DNA of 42,662 nt from Pirellulales bacterium. GTDB taxonomy: Bacteria; Planctomycetota; Planctomycetia; Pirellulales; JACPPG01. Within the stretch, counting starts at the first letter, position 1, and the number at the start of each line of letters is the position of its first letter. The translations under genes were made by a program, and so were the position numbers. The notes beneath the pieces were generated by a model. It had not been told where the DNA came from. It was given only the letters and a program-made list of their open reading frames with translations, and did not search any database. Shown here piece after piece: positions 8,516 through 17,105 of the stretch. The stretch lies in the NCBI GenBank assembly GCA_035546535.1, contig DASZWQ010000100.1:1-42662 (forward strand), given 5' to 3'.

Positions 8516-9805
8516 ATGTCCGACGCCCTTCGCCGCCGCCTGTTCGAGGAACTCGATCGTCTGGTCCTCATCGATCCGCATACGCATATCAACCCGCATG
8601 CCCCGGCCTCGCAGACGTTGGCCGACGTGCTGGGCTACCACTACTACACCGAGCTCGCGCACTCGGCGGGCATGCCCAAGGCGCAAATCGAAGAGCCTGG
8701 GCTGGATCCCAAAGAAAAAGTGCGCCGGCTGGTCGAGAACCTGGCGCCACTCGATAACACGATTCAATACAGTTGGCTCGTCGAAATGTCCCGCGAGCTA
8801 TTCGGCTTTGCCCACGAGCGCGTGACGCCCGACAACTGGGAAGCGCTGTACGATACGGCGGCGGCGAAAATGCGATCGCCCGATTGGGCCGCGCAGGTTC
8901 TGAAAAAGAGTCGACTGGAGGCTGTCTTTCTCACGAACGATTTCGACGACCCGCTCACCGGCTTCGACACGAAGCTCTATATCCCCTGCCTGCGCACCGA
9001 CGACCTGGTGTTTCATCTGGCCAAGCCCGAAGTGCGTGCCCGGCTGGCCAAAGCCACGGGTTGCGAGGCCGGCAGCGCCACGGAAGTGCGCAAGGCGATC
9101 GGCAAGTTGTTCGATCACTTTACGAGTAAGGGCGCCCGGGCGTGCGCGATCTCGCTGCCGCCGGACTTTGCTCCCGCGCCGGTCAGTGGACCGACGGCGG
9201 ACGTGGCACTAGCAGCGCTCGCGGCGCAAGGTGTCGATGCCGCGGCCGAGCGCCGCCGCGAAGCGTCGCACTTTGTTTTCTGGACACTGGCCGAGCATTG
9301 CGCCGCGTATCACTTGCCGTTCGACCTGATGATCGGCGTGAATCGGGCCGTCTACCAGGCGGGCGTTTACCAGGGACAAGACCTGTACGACAGCCGCGTG
9401 TCGTTGATTCAATATCGCGAGTTGTTCAACGCTTTCCCGCAGGTCGTATTTCCGATCTCGGTGTTGGCGAGCGTCACGAACCAGGAATTGACGAGCTACA
9501 GCTGGATCTTTCCGAACGTGGTCACACATGGCCACTGGTGGTACTCGAACACGCCGACGTTCATCGAACACGACACGTCGGCCCGGCTCGAGGCGGTTCC
9601 GCGCACCAAGCAGATTGGCTACTACAGCGACATGTACAAGCTGGAATTCGCCCTGCCGAAGTTCGCCATGTACAAGCGGATCCTGGCCAAGGTGCTGGCC
9701 GAACGATTCTGTGTCGACCGCGGCTGGAGCGAGGAGCGGGCCGTGGAATTCGGCCGTGAAGTGCTACGTGGCAACGTGGAACGGGTGTTTTTCGCGAAGG
9801 GCTGA
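8516..9805 (+). CDS. Glucuronate isomerase-like amidohydrolase
   Basis: A 429-residue member of the amidohydrolase superfamily resembling uronate isomerase UxaC, which interconverts glucuronate and fructuronate. The metal-binding HxH of beta-strand 1 is present in LIDPHTHINPH (His22, His24). The C-terminal block GYYSDMYKLEFALPKFAMYKRILAKVL resembles the UxaC C-terminal pattern, and WWYSNTPTF lies where UxaC has its active-site tryptophan region. Overall length is shorter than classical UxaC (about 470). No uronate catabolic genes (uxaA, uxuA, uxuB) are nearby, so the natural substrate may differ. The start ATG follows a weak ribosome-binding site. Family assignment is moderately sure; enzyme activity is not. 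Confidence 0.7.
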   Translation: MSDALRRRLFEELDRLVLIDPHTHINPHAPASQTLADVLGYHYYTELAHSAGMPKAQIEEPGLDPKEKVRRLVENLAPLDNTIQYSWLVEMSRELFGFAHERVTPDNWEALYDTAAAKMRSPDWAAQVLKKSRLEAVFLTNDFDDPLTGFDTKLYIPCLRTDDLVFHLAKPEVRARLAKATGCEAGSATEVRKAIGKLFDHFTSKGARACAISLPPDFAPAPVSGPTADVALAALAAQGVDAAAERRREASHFVFWTLAEHCAAYHLPFDLMIGVNRAVYQAGVYQGQDLYDSRVSLIQYRELFNAFPQVVFPISVLASVTNQELTSYSWIFPNVVTHGHWWYSNTPTFIEHDTSARLEAVPRTKQIGYYSDMYKLEFALPKFAMYKRILAKVLAERFCVDRGWSEERAVEFGREVLRGNVERVFFAKG

Positions 9806-9810
9806 GCGTT

Positions 9811-9870
9811 GTAGGGTGCCCTGTGGGCACCTGAGCCAAATCGCAATTCGGTGCGCAAAGCGCACCCTAC
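9811..9870. repeat. GTAGGGTGC inverted-repeat element
   Basis: GTAGGGTGC (9811-9819) and GCACCCTAC (9862-9870) are perfect 9-bp inverted ends of a 60-base element with nested partial palindromes (GTGCGC/GCGCAC). It sits five bases after the stop of the isomerase-like gene, between convergent genes. Size and structure suggest a REP/MITE-like dispersed element. Confidence 0.65.
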
Positions 9871-9907
9871 GATTTGCGAGGAAAAATCAAGCGCGACGAC
9901 ATCCGCC

Positions 9908-10447
9908 CTACGGTACTTCGTATAGCGACTGACTTTTGACGATGGCGTAATCGTCAGGAAAGGTGTGGAACGCTTGCACGAGCAAGCTGCGGTTGCGCGT
10001 CTCGACGTTGATGTAACTGAGCGCGCCCAGCGCCATGCGGCCGCTGGAATTGAAGTGGTGCAGCATGCCCTGCCGCTCGCCCGAGAAGGCCAGCTCCTGT
10101 TGAAACGTCCAGAAGACCTCGGGCTCGACTGGTTCCAACTGGAAGTTGACCTGGTAGGCGGCGCCCCCGCGGCATTCCATGCGATCGCTGCGTTCGCCTT
10201 TGAGCCGGTATGACAGCAACCGGCGCTTTTGCGGCAGCGGATGATGGGCCGAGGCACATACCTCGGTCAGAACCAGCCCCTTGTATCGCCAGGTAACGAT
10301 GTGCCCGGCGCTCGTAATACTGATCGTGGCCTTATAGCCGCCGCGATCGACGGTGTGACTGCTATAAACCTCGAACAGCTCGGGATGCAGCGACCTTCCA
10401 TAGAGTTGGAAAACCAACTCGGCGACTTTGGGTCGAACGGAAAGCAC
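9908..10447 (-). CDS. DUF2617-like conserved protein
   Basis: A 179-residue protein that I recognise, from memory of the family only, as DUF2617-like; its function is unknown. It starts LSVRPKVAELVFQLYGRSLHPEL and contains HHPLPQKRRLLSYRLKGER and a C-terminal AFHTFPDDYAIVKS stretch. It has no signal peptide or membrane segment and is probably cytosolic. The frame is open upstream to 10543, but I chose the GTG at 10447 because AGGA lies nine bases before it and the upstream residues are arginine/alanine-rich and not family-like. It converges on the isomerase-like gene across the GTAGGGTGC element. Confidence 0.65.
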   Translation of the reverse strand: MLSVRPKVAELVFQLYGRSLHPELFEVYSSHTVDRGGYKATISITSAGHIVTWRYKGLVLTEVCASAHHPLPQKRRLLSYRLKGERSDRMECRGGAAYQVNFQLEPVEPEVFWTFQQELAFSGERQGMLHHFNSSGRMALGALSYINVETRNRSLLVQAFHTFPDDYAIVKSQSLYEVP

Positions 10448-10967
10448 GGCATAGATTCCTTTGACTTCTCCACGCGCCGCGGCCGCGCTTCTGCGCGTGC
10501 CTCGATTGAGTCGCATTATAAACCGATGCTTCGCACGCCACAAACGGAGTTTGCCACGAATTCGCGCGGCGCGCTTTTTCGGTCTTGACAGCGGAGTAAC
10601 TCGCCATCTCTATGAACGCGTTCACCGACCACTCACGACAGCAGCATTTCCATTCCTTCGAGAGTGCGTCTCGCGACGAGCTCATTCATCGCTACGCCGA
10701 ACTCCGGCGCGGTGAGCTGCGCTGCGTTCACTTTTCAAGGTGCGCACCTTTTCGCCACAAAGCGCGCGCCGAACTGCGCGGCCGCGAATCAAAGGTACAA
10801 ATTTAGTGCAAAAGCGGCTGTCCGTCCGCTGCCCTTTTCGTTGACTCGGTCCTCTTTTTGCCGCTTTTGCGGGCGGATTGGCGAGCTTTGCGTGCCTGTC
10901 GGTGCGAGCACGCTCTATAATGCATCGTAACCCATGCGTCCGTGTGCCATCGCTCTGCAACGCAATT
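10448..10967. other. 520-base divergent intergenic region
   Basis: Separates the DUF2617-like gene (-) from the radical SAM gene (+). An open frame of 64 codons at 10612-10806 (+) has no recognisable family and no good ribosome-binding site, so I do not call it. Arms GCAAAAGCGG (10808-10817) and CCGCTTTTGC (10861-10870) form a perfect 10-bp inverted repeat separated by 43 bases. A TATAAT box lies at 10916-10921. Confidence 0.5.
10916..10921 (+). promoter_or_regulatory. Candidate -10 box for the radical SAM gene
   Basis: A perfect TATAAT ends 46 bases before the ATG at 10968. The hexamer 17 bases upstream (TGCCTG) is a poor -35, so this rests on the -10 and its position. Confidence 0.4.
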
Positions 10968-12050
10968 ATGTCCGACGAGAAGCACAACATCCTGGTCGGC
11001 CGCGGCGCGACGACAAGCCCGGCGAATCGCTTCGAAGCGGTGCGGCTCGAGTCGCAGCTCGACGAACTTGAGCCCGACGACGAGTTGCTCGCCCGCCGCG
11101 CCGTTCCCACGGTATTCCTGCCCGACAATTCGCAATCGATCCTGGCCACGAACGACAGCCCGGACATCGGCTTTCGCTACAGCATCAACGCTTATCGCGG
11201 CTGCGAGCACGGCTGCGCGTATTGCTACGCGCGGCCATCGCACGAGTACTTGGGTATGAACGCCGGGCTCGATTTCGAGACCAAGGTCATGGTCAAGCAC
11301 GACGCCCCGGCCCTGTTGCGCGCGGCGCTCGCCAAGCCGAGCTGGCGCGGCGAAATGATCATGATGTCGGGCGTGACCGATTGTTATCAGCCGATCGAGC
11401 GCAAGCTGCGGCTCACACGCGGGCTCTTGGAAGTCATGCGCGAGGCGCGGCAATGCTGCGGAATCATCACCAAGAACGCGCTGGTGACGCGTGATCTCGA
11501 TATTCTGGCCGACATGGCTCGGCAGAACCTCGTTCACGTACACGTCAGCGTTACGTCGCTCGATAACGAGTTGGTCGGCTCGCTCGAGCCGCGCACGTCG
11601 CGGCCGGCCGCGAGGCTATCGGCCATTCGCCGACTGGCCGAAGCGCAGGTGCCGGTGGGCGTCATGGTCGCGCCGATTATCCCCGGGCTGAACGATCACG
11701 AGATGCCAGCCATTCTGGAAGCCGCCGCCGAGGCGGGCGCGCAGTGCGCGAGCTACGTGCTGTTGCGACTGCCGCTCGCCGTCGAGCCGGTGTTCATGGA
11801 TTGGCTACAAACCAATCGGCCTGACGCGCTCTCGAAGATCGAATCGCGCATCCGCTCGACGCGCGGCGGCGCCATGTATCAGTCGGCGTTCCGCGAACGG
11901 CAGCGTGGCCGCGGTAAGTACGCCGAGCAGATCAAGCAGACGTTTAACGTGTTTCGCGCCAAGCACGGCCTCGATCGGCCGCTACCACCCTTGGATACGT
12001 CGCGCTTTCAGCCGCCACGGCCGTCTTCGGGGCAGATGTCGCTGTTTTGA
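10968..12050 (+). CDS. PA0069-family radical SAM protein (SplB-like)
   Basis: A 360-residue cytosolic radical SAM protein of the PA0069 family, related to spore photoproduct lyase-like proteins; its reaction is not established. From the chosen ATG, the cluster-binding cysteines are Cys79, Cys83 and Cys86 in RGCEHGCAYCYAR, the CxxxCxxC motif that binds a 4Fe-4S cluster and SAM. VPVGVMVAPIIPGLND and the C-terminal KYAEQIKQTFNVFRAKHGL are typical family blocks. The frame extends upstream to 10878, but MSDEKHNILVGRGA is the usual type of N-terminus and follows the TATAAT box by 46 bases. The next gene starts 64 bases downstream, so co-transcription with DUF488 and possibly rarA is likely. Confidence 0.88.
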   Translation: MSDEKHNILVGRGATTSPANRFEAVRLESQLDELEPDDELLARRAVPTVFLPDNSQSILATNDSPDIGFRYSINAYRGCEHGCAYCYARPSHEYLGMNAGLDFETKVMVKHDAPALLRAALAKPSWRGEMIMMSGVTDCYQPIERKLRLTRGLLEVMREARQCCGIITKNALVTRDLDILADMARQNLVHVHVSVTSLDNELVGSLEPRTSRPAARLSAIRRLAEAQVPVGVMVAPIIPGLNDHEMPAILEAAAEAGAQCASYVLLRLPLAVEPVFMDWLQTNRPDALSKIESRIRSTRGGAMYQSAFRERQRGRGKYAEQIKQTFNVFRAKHGLDRPLPPLDTSRFQPPRPSSGQMSLF

Positions 12051-12114
12051 GCGCGCACCGTTCCTGGCAATCCTTCCCTCTTAACCCTACGCGCGTGCAA
12101 CTTCCAGGTGCCTC

Positions 12115-12660
12115 TTGGGTCAGCGAACGCTCTTTACTGTTGGGCATTCGACGCGGCCGTGGCAGGAATTTGTCGCGCTTCTGCAGGCCTGGAAAATCAA
12201 GACGCTGGTCGATGTGCGTACCGTACCCAAGTCGCGAGCGTTTCCCTGGTTTTCCCAAGCGCGCATGGCCCGAGCGCTTCCCCGCGCCGGCATCAAGTAC
12301 GTTCATCTGAAATCGCTGGGCGGCTTGCGGCACGCGAAGAAGGATTCGCCGAACATCGGATGGCACAACGCCAGCTTCCGCGGCTATGCCGATTACATGC
12401 AGACCCCAGAATTTGAGCAAGGTCTTGCGGAGCTCAACGCGCTGCGGCGAAAAGAGCGCGTCTGCATCATGTGCTCCGAGGCCGTGTGGTGGCGCTGCCA
12501 CCGGCGGATGATTGCCGATGCCGAGGTCTCGCGCGGCATCCCGGTGAAACATGTCATGAGCGAGACCACGGCCAAACCGCACGAGGTCACGCCCTTTGCA
12601 CGGGTGAAGAAGCGGCGTGGGCATCATGCGATCATCACCTATCCGCAAGCGGTCAGCTAG
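12115..12660 (+). CDS. DUF488 family protein
   Basis: A 181-residue protein of the DUF488 family, of unknown function. The hallmark N-terminus LFTVGHSTRPWQEFVALLQ is followed by LVDVRTVPKSR, the arginine-containing block of the family, and by VCIMCSEAVWWRCHRRMIA, with two cysteines and a histidine placed as in other members. Conservation of these polar residues suggests nucleic acid or nucleotide chemistry, but this is inference. The start is TTG at 12115, with AGGTG just upstream. The gene lies between the radical SAM gene and rarA on the same strand. Confidence 0.82.
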   Translation: MGQRTLFTVGHSTRPWQEFVALLQAWKIKTLVDVRTVPKSRAFPWFSQARMARALPRAGIKYVHLKSLGGLRHAKKDSPNIGWHNASFRGYADYMQTPEFEQGLAELNALRRKERVCIMCSEAVWWRCHRRMIADAEVSRGIPVKHVMSETTAKPHEVTPFARVKKRRGHHAIITYPQAVS

Positions 12661-12697
12661 GGTCGGCATGCTGCAAGCCGCGCGATCGCATTCGCGA

Positions 12698-12703
12698 TAT
12701 AAT
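12698..12703 (+). promoter_or_regulatory. Candidate -10 box for rarA
   Basis: TATAAT lies 46 bases before the rarA start, close to the spacing seen for the radical SAM gene. No good -35 is visible 17 bases upstream. It suggests rarA has its own promoter in addition to read-through from DUF488. Confidence 0.4.
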
Positions 12704-12749
12704 GCTTCGGCTACACGCAATGATCGCCGTCGTTTGATCAGCACTCTCT

Positions 12750-14138
12750 GTGGTGTCGTTCATGAAGCCCTCTCGCAGTCCCTCCCTGTTCGAAGCGGGC
12801 GAAGCGCAAAATCGTCGCCGTGCCCAGCCACTGGCCGCCCGCATGCGCCCACGCACGCTGGCCGAGTTCGTCGGGCAGCGGCAATTCCTGGGCGAAGGCA
12901 AGCTCCTCAACCGGCTGTTGAAGGCCGATCGGCTGGGCTCGGTGCTCTTTTACGGCCCACCGGGCACCGGCAAAACCACGCTCGCCCGGCTGCTGGCCGC
13001 CGAAAGCCGCAGCGCTTTCATCCAGCTCAACGCGGTCACCAGCGGCGTCAAGGAATTGCGCGAAACGCTCGACGGCGCGCGCGATCGACTTTCGGCCGAC
13101 AGCAAGAAGACGCTGTTGTTCGTCGACGAAATCCACCGCTTCAACCGCGCGCAGCAAGATGTGCTGTTACCAGACGTCGAAGAAGGCATTGTCATTTTGG
13201 TCGGGGCCACGACGCAAAATCCGTTCTTTGCGATCAACAGTGCGCTGGTCAGTCGCAGCCGGGTATTTCAATTCGAACCGCTGTCGGTCGAGGACATCAA
13301 GCAGGTCATTCGCGCGGCGCTTGCGGACAAGGAACGCGGCCTGGGTAACGAAGACGTGCGGCTCGAGGACGACGCGCTTGCATTCCTGGCCGAGATCAGC
13401 GACGGCGACGCTCGCCGTGCGCTCTCGGCACTGGAAGTTGGCGTGCTGTCGAGCAATGAGCGACCGCTCGTATTTACGCGCGCCTTGGCCGAAGAATCGG
13501 TGCAGCGCAAGGCCGTAGCCTACGACCGCACGGGAGACGCTCATTACGACGCGGCCAGCGCACTGATCAAGAGCGTCCGCGGTAGCGATCCTGACGCCGC
13601 GCTCTATTGGCTGGCGCAAATGCTCGAGGCGGGCGAGGACGTACGCTTTCTCGCGCGGAGGATCGTGATCCTGGCGAGCGAGGATATCGGCAATGCCGAT
13701 CCGCATGCCTTGCCGCTGGCCGTGGCGGCGATGCAGGCGACCGAGTTTGTCGGCCTGCCCGAGTGTCAGTTACCGCTGGCCCAGGCCGTGACCTACCTGG
13801 CCTGCGCGCCGAAGTCGAATGCCGCCACGATCGGCATCTCGGAAGCGCGGGCTGACGTCAAATCGGGGCGGCTGCTGCCGGTGCCGGTGCATTTGAAAGA
13901 CAGCCACTATCAAGGTGCCAAACGCCTGGGGCATGGCGCGAACTATGAATATGCCCACAACGCCCCCGATGCCGTGGCCGCTCAGGACTACTTGGGCGTC
14001 GAGCGCGAATACTATCGGCCGGTGCCGCGCGGCTTCGAGCGCGAGTTGGCCGAGCGGTTGCAGAAAATCCGCGCCCGGCTGCGCGAGGGAAAGCGGCAGT
14101 CGCGTGCTAGCAGCGATGAGCCGCGACACGAGCAGTAA
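12750..14138 (+). CDS. rarA: Replication-associated recombination protein A (AAA+ ATPase)
   Basis: RarA (MgsA) is an AAA+ ATPase of the clamp-loader class that acts at stalled replication forks. The 462-residue protein has Walker A GPPGTGKT (residues 69-76), Walker B LLFVDEIHRF (from 122), sensor-1 GATTQNP and the arginine-bearing SRSRVFQFEPLS. The C-terminal half holds the tetramerisation region with RRIVILASEDIGNADPHAL and the conserved HLKDSHYQGAKRLGHG block. The GTG at 12750 is given as start; an ATG four codons later (12762) is equally possible. It lies 89 bases after the DUF488 gene. Identification is firm. Confidence 0.95.
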   Translation: MVSFMKPSRSPSLFEAGEAQNRRRAQPLAARMRPRTLAEFVGQRQFLGEGKLLNRLLKADRLGSVLFYGPPGTGKTTLARLLAAESRSAFIQLNAVTSGVKELRETLDGARDRLSADSKKTLLFVDEIHRFNRAQQDVLLPDVEEGIVILVGATTQNPFFAINSALVSRSRVFQFEPLSVEDIKQVIRAALADKERGLGNEDVRLEDDALAFLAEISDGDARRALSALEVGVLSSNERPLVFTRALAEESVQRKAVAYDRTGDAHYDAASALIKSVRGSDPDAALYWLAQMLEAGEDVRFLARRIVILASEDIGNADPHALPLAVAAMQATEFVGLPECQLPLAQAVTYLACAPKSNAATIGISEARADVKSGRLLPVPVHLKDSHYQGAKRLGHGANYEYAHNAPDAVAAQDYLGVEREYYRPVPRGFERELAERLQKIRARLREGKRQSRASSDEPRHEQ

Positions 14139-14543
14139 CTGCTGTCGTAGCGGCTCGCAAACTGGGCAAGATTTACGGTTACCCAGAGCGCGCTCTTTCT
14201 CGATTCCGAGGTCGTAGCACTGGTTGACAAGCCAGGACAAGCCACCAGTGGCACCCGCGCCCGGCACGCTTGGTGGAGTCAAAGTGGCACGGCAACGACC
14301 GATCGCAAGAGCGGCCGCATGTCGAAGCCACGCATGCATTTGACCTTTGCCAGGAATACTCGGCTGACATAGCGTCGAAAGCCGACTTCTTCTATGATCC
14401 TGCCCGCATTTTGTCGTGCGGGGCAGAGGGTTAGGGCCAACGCAGCAAGCGGTCATTCGATCGCGCATCAGCATTGCTCGGGAGCCATCGGCGGCCGATT
14501 GTGTCCCCCCGTGGTTCGCACGAGGATTTCAGGAGAACACTCG
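14139..14543. other. 405-base region between rarA and the transpeptidase gene
   Basis: No gene is recognised. It contains a variant of the ACAAGCCACCAGTGG repeat (14217-14256). CTGCCCGCA and TGCGGGGCAG at 14400-14426 can pair with one bulge but lack a T tract. The ribosome-binding site AGGAG for the transpeptidase gene is at 14531-14535. Confidence 0.45.
14217..14256. repeat. CACTGGTGG-family repeat, expanded copy
   Basis: It starts GCACTGGTTGACAAGCC and ends GGACAAGCCACCAGTGGC, so the GACAAGCC core is present twice. The copy at 39555-39583 has a single core. It appears to be an internally duplicated member of the same dispersed palindrome family. Confidence 0.6.
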
Positions 14544-15764
14544 GTGCAGGCATTTAAGACGCTCCTCATTGTCGCGGTACTCTCCGCGGTCGCCTATGGC
14601 GTGTACGTTGCGCTCACGGGCGCGCGCGACGTCGAGCCGCCACCCGGCGTAGTCGCCGAGGATTGGCAAGGCGGTCCGCAAATCGAATTGCCCACGATGG
14701 ACGGCTCGCAAAACACACCGCCCGCGAATCTCACCGGCGCGCCGCCGGCCGCGGCATCGCCGGCGCCGCAAGTCGTACAACCACAAACGGCCACGGCGGT
14801 CGAGGCGCCTCCCTTCACCGCCACGCCCGCCGCGCCGGACACGAGCGCGGCGCCGCCGTTCGTGGCACCGAGTGTGGGCCCCAGCAATCCTGGCGCGCTG
14901 CCGGGGGGTGATGGCTCTGCCGGTCTCGCGCCGCCACCTGTGAACGACGCGACGATGACCGTGCCTGACGTTCAGCAGCCGCCAATCGGCGATGGAGCGA
15001 TGAACGGCGCCAACGTTGTCCAGCCGGCCGGCAATGCTCCGCCGGCGAGTGGCTTGCCCGAGAGCACGTTCGCCACCGACTTCGCGACGGCGCAGGCGCT
15101 CTTGGCCGAGTCGCGGTTGGATCCGGCCCTGCTTCTCTTGTCGCGCTGGTACGACGACCCGCGCCTCACGGAGCAGGATCAACAGGCGCTGATGCCGCTA
15201 CTGAACCAATTAGCGGGCACGGTGATTTACTCGCAAGAACATTTCTTGCTTCCGGCCTATGAAGTACAGCCCGGCGACACGCTGGACCGCGTGGCCCAAC
15301 AATACCGCGTGCCCTGGCAGATACTGGCCAAGATCAACGGCGTGGGCGATCCGAATCAATTGCGTCCCGGCGACAAGCTGAAAGTCGTGCAAGGGCCGTT
15401 CGACGCCAGCGTCAACATGCGCACGCGACAGTTGACGATGATGCTAGGCGGTCGTTTCGCCGGGCGTTTTCCCATCGGGATCGGAGCGGATCAAGCGGCG
15501 CCCGAGGGTGAGTTTGTCGTGAAGAACAAAACACCCAATCCGACTTATTACGGACCCGACCGCGTGATCGACGCGAACGATCCGGCCAACCCGCTCGGCA
15601 AGTATTGGATCGGGCTGGATGACCACTTCGGCATCCACGGCACGAACGACCCGGGCAGCATCGGCCAGGCCAACTCGCCAGGCTGTATCCGCCTCAGCCC
15701 ACGCGACATTGAAGACGTCTACGACATGATGACGAGCGAATCGCGGGTGCGAATCGTCCGTTAA
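14544..15764 (+). CDS. LysM domain L,D-transpeptidase, membrane-anchored
   Basis: A 406-residue envelope protein predicted to cross-link peptidoglycan or attach proteins to it. Order: an N-terminal membrane segment (about 4-24), a proline/alanine-rich linker (about 30-175), a helical region (175-235), a LysM domain (about 239-283, YEVQPGDTLDRVAQQYRVP) and a YkuD L,D-transpeptidase domain (288-406). The catalytic motif is complete: His365 in FGIHGTND and Cys381 in SPGCIRLS. The start is GTG at 14544, chosen because AGGAG lies eight bases upstream and the membrane segment begins there, although the frame stays open further upstream. A PBP4-type carboxypeptidase lies 1.3 kb away on the other strand. 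Confidence 0.88.
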   Translation: MQAFKTLLIVAVLSAVAYGVYVALTGARDVEPPPGVVAEDWQGGPQIELPTMDGSQNTPPANLTGAPPAAASPAPQVVQPQTATAVEAPPFTATPAAPDTSAAPPFVAPSVGPSNPGALPGGDGSAGLAPPPVNDATMTVPDVQQPPIGDGAMNGANVVQPAGNAPPASGLPESTFATDFATAQALLAESRLDPALLLLSRWYDDPRLTEQDQQALMPLLNQLAGTVIYSQEHFLLPAYEVQPGDTLDRVAQQYRVPWQILAKINGVGDPNQLRPGDKLKVVQGPFDASVNMRTRQLTMMLGGRFAGRFPIGIGADQAAPEGEFVVKNKTPNPTYYGPDRVIDANDPANPLGKYWIGLDDHFGIHGTNDPGSIGQANSPGCIRLSPRDIEDVYDMMTSESRVRIVR

Positions 15765-15850
15765 CGACAATTCTTCTCGTCTCCCCTGGCCAGCGACGCA
15801 TCAGCAGTCGACAATGCGGGCCATCGAGCGGAGACGGTTTGCCGGGAATC

Positions 15851-15870
15851 ACGCCTGCGGCAGCAGGCGT
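15851..15870 (+). terminator. Hairpin downstream of the transpeptidase gene
   Basis: ACGCCTGC and GCAGGCGT form a perfect 8-bp stem with the 4-base loop GGCA, 86 bases after the stop. The following sequence is only modestly T-rich (TCAAGGATTTCCTTCTTTCG), so this may be a weak intrinsic terminator or just a structured leader of the next gene. Confidence 0.35.
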
Positions 15871-16008
15871 TCAAGGATTTCCTTCTTTCGGTCCCCGCAC
15901 GAACGCTTTTTGGGACCTGGGCAACGGCGGATTTCAGGACGTAGTCTTGCGCGCGGGGGGCGCGTGCGGTCCGGAATTCGATTACCAGTTACTGCCGGAG
16001 GAGACATC

Positions 16009-16971
16009 GTGCAACGCATCGAGCGCGAACAGGCACGCAAATACGCCTTTAATAGCCAAGACACACCGCTGTTGAAGGTCGAGCCGGGCGAGACGTTCGA
16101 AATCGAAACGTACGACGCCAGCACCGGCTACTTCCGCACCCCCGAAGACAAGGCCATTCCCGCCCGTCGCCCCGGCTTCGATCGATTGCCGCCACTGGCT
16201 AATCCGATTGGCGGGCCCGTGTGGGTCAAGGGCGCCGAGCGCGGCGACGTGCTGGTCGTCTCGATCGAAGAAATCGTGGTCGACGATTACTCGTGGATCG
16301 CCGTCGGGCCGCGCCGCGGGCCGCTCGGCGAGTCGACGCGCTGGCCCGAATTATCGGCCGACTACACCACGCGCATCTTTCGCCACACCGCGGGCGCAAG
16401 CGGCACGATGCGCGACGGCACGTTGAAATTCAACGACCGCATTACCTGGCCGCTGACCCCTTTCGTCGGCACGCTGGGCGTCGCGCCTGACCGTGAAGTC
16501 ACGACCAGCGTCGACGGGCAAGGGGAATGGGGGGGCAATCTCGACATTCGCGACGCCACGGCCGGGAACCGTATCTACCTGCCCGTGTTTCACCAGGGCG
16601 CACTTTTTTATCTGGGCGACGTACACGCCAGCCAGGGAGACACGGAATTCACGGGCACGGCTGCCGAAACGAAATCGACGGTGCGCCTGAAGCTGGAAGT
16701 CATCAAGCAGAAGCGGCTGCCATGGATGCGGATCGAAAAGCCCGACTCGATCGTGTCGGTGTACGCGTTTCGCCCGCTGGAGGTCGCGGTCGAAACGGCC
16801 ACGATCAACCTGATGGACTGGCTGATCGCGGACTACGGTTTCTCGCCGACCGATGCCTATTGCTTCGTCAGCACCTGCCCCGATTTCCGCATCAACGTCT
16901 ACCAGATGTGCAAGCTCGGCAAGCTGAACTACGTGGCAGGCGCCGAAGTGCCAAAGCGGTACTTGAAGTAG
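16009..16971 (+). CDS. Acetamidase/formamidase family protein
   Basis: A 320-residue member of the FmdA/AmdA family, which hydrolyses short-chain amides such as formamide or acetamide to the acid and ammonia. Family features are GETFEIETYDAS near the N-terminus, NPIGGPVWVKGAERGDVLVV, the central FVGTLGVAPDREV and GEWGGNLDIRD, and YLPVFHQGALFYLGDVHASQGDTEF, the most conserved stretch. The C-terminal DWLIADYGFSPTDAYCFVSTCPDFRINVYQ is also typical. The start is GTG at 16009, chosen because GGAGGAG lies five bases before it; the frame upstream shows no family similarity. The TAG stop is the first three bases of a 14-base tandem repeat. The substrate is not determined. Confidence 0.88.
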   Translation: MQRIEREQARKYAFNSQDTPLLKVEPGETFEIETYDASTGYFRTPEDKAIPARRPGFDRLPPLANPIGGPVWVKGAERGDVLVVSIEEIVVDDYSWIAVGPRRGPLGESTRWPELSADYTTRIFRHTAGASGTMRDGTLKFNDRITWPLTPFVGTLGVAPDREVTTSVDGQGEWGGNLDIRDATAGNRIYLPVFHQGALFYLGDVHASQGDTEFTGTAAETKSTVRLKLEVIKQKRLPWMRIEKPDSIVSVYAFRPLEVAVETATINLMDWLIADYGFSPTDAYCFVSTCPDFRINVYQMCKLGKLNYVAGAEVPKRYLK

Positions 16972-17103
16972 CCGGCAGAGGGTAGCCGGCAGAGGGCAGC
17001 CGGCAGATGGCAGTGAAAGGCAAATGCAACATGATCGCCACGGCGAACTACTGAGGGCTAGCGACCAAATCTTCTAACTGCCTGCTGCCCTCGGCCGGCT
17101 GCC
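16969..17103. repeat. AGCCGGCAG tandem/inverted repeat element
   Basis: Three 14-base units start at 16969, 16983 and 16997; the first two are identical (TAGCCGGCAGAGGG) and the third differs at two positions. At 17085-17103 a stretch is the inverse of 16995-17013, matching at 17 of 19 bases, with a perfect core GCCGGCTGCC. The element fills the whole space between two convergent genes and supplies one stop codon. Confidence 0.7.
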
Positions 17104-17105
17104 AA

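Noticed and set aside
10612..10806. Small gene of 64 codons
   Set aside because: No ribosome-binding site, family similarity or conserved neighbourhood can be seen; it may be real but cannot be supported.
16969..17010. CRISPR or VNTR-type protein repeat
   Set aside because: Only three directly adjacent 14-base units with no spacers, outside any coding frame except for the shared stop codon.
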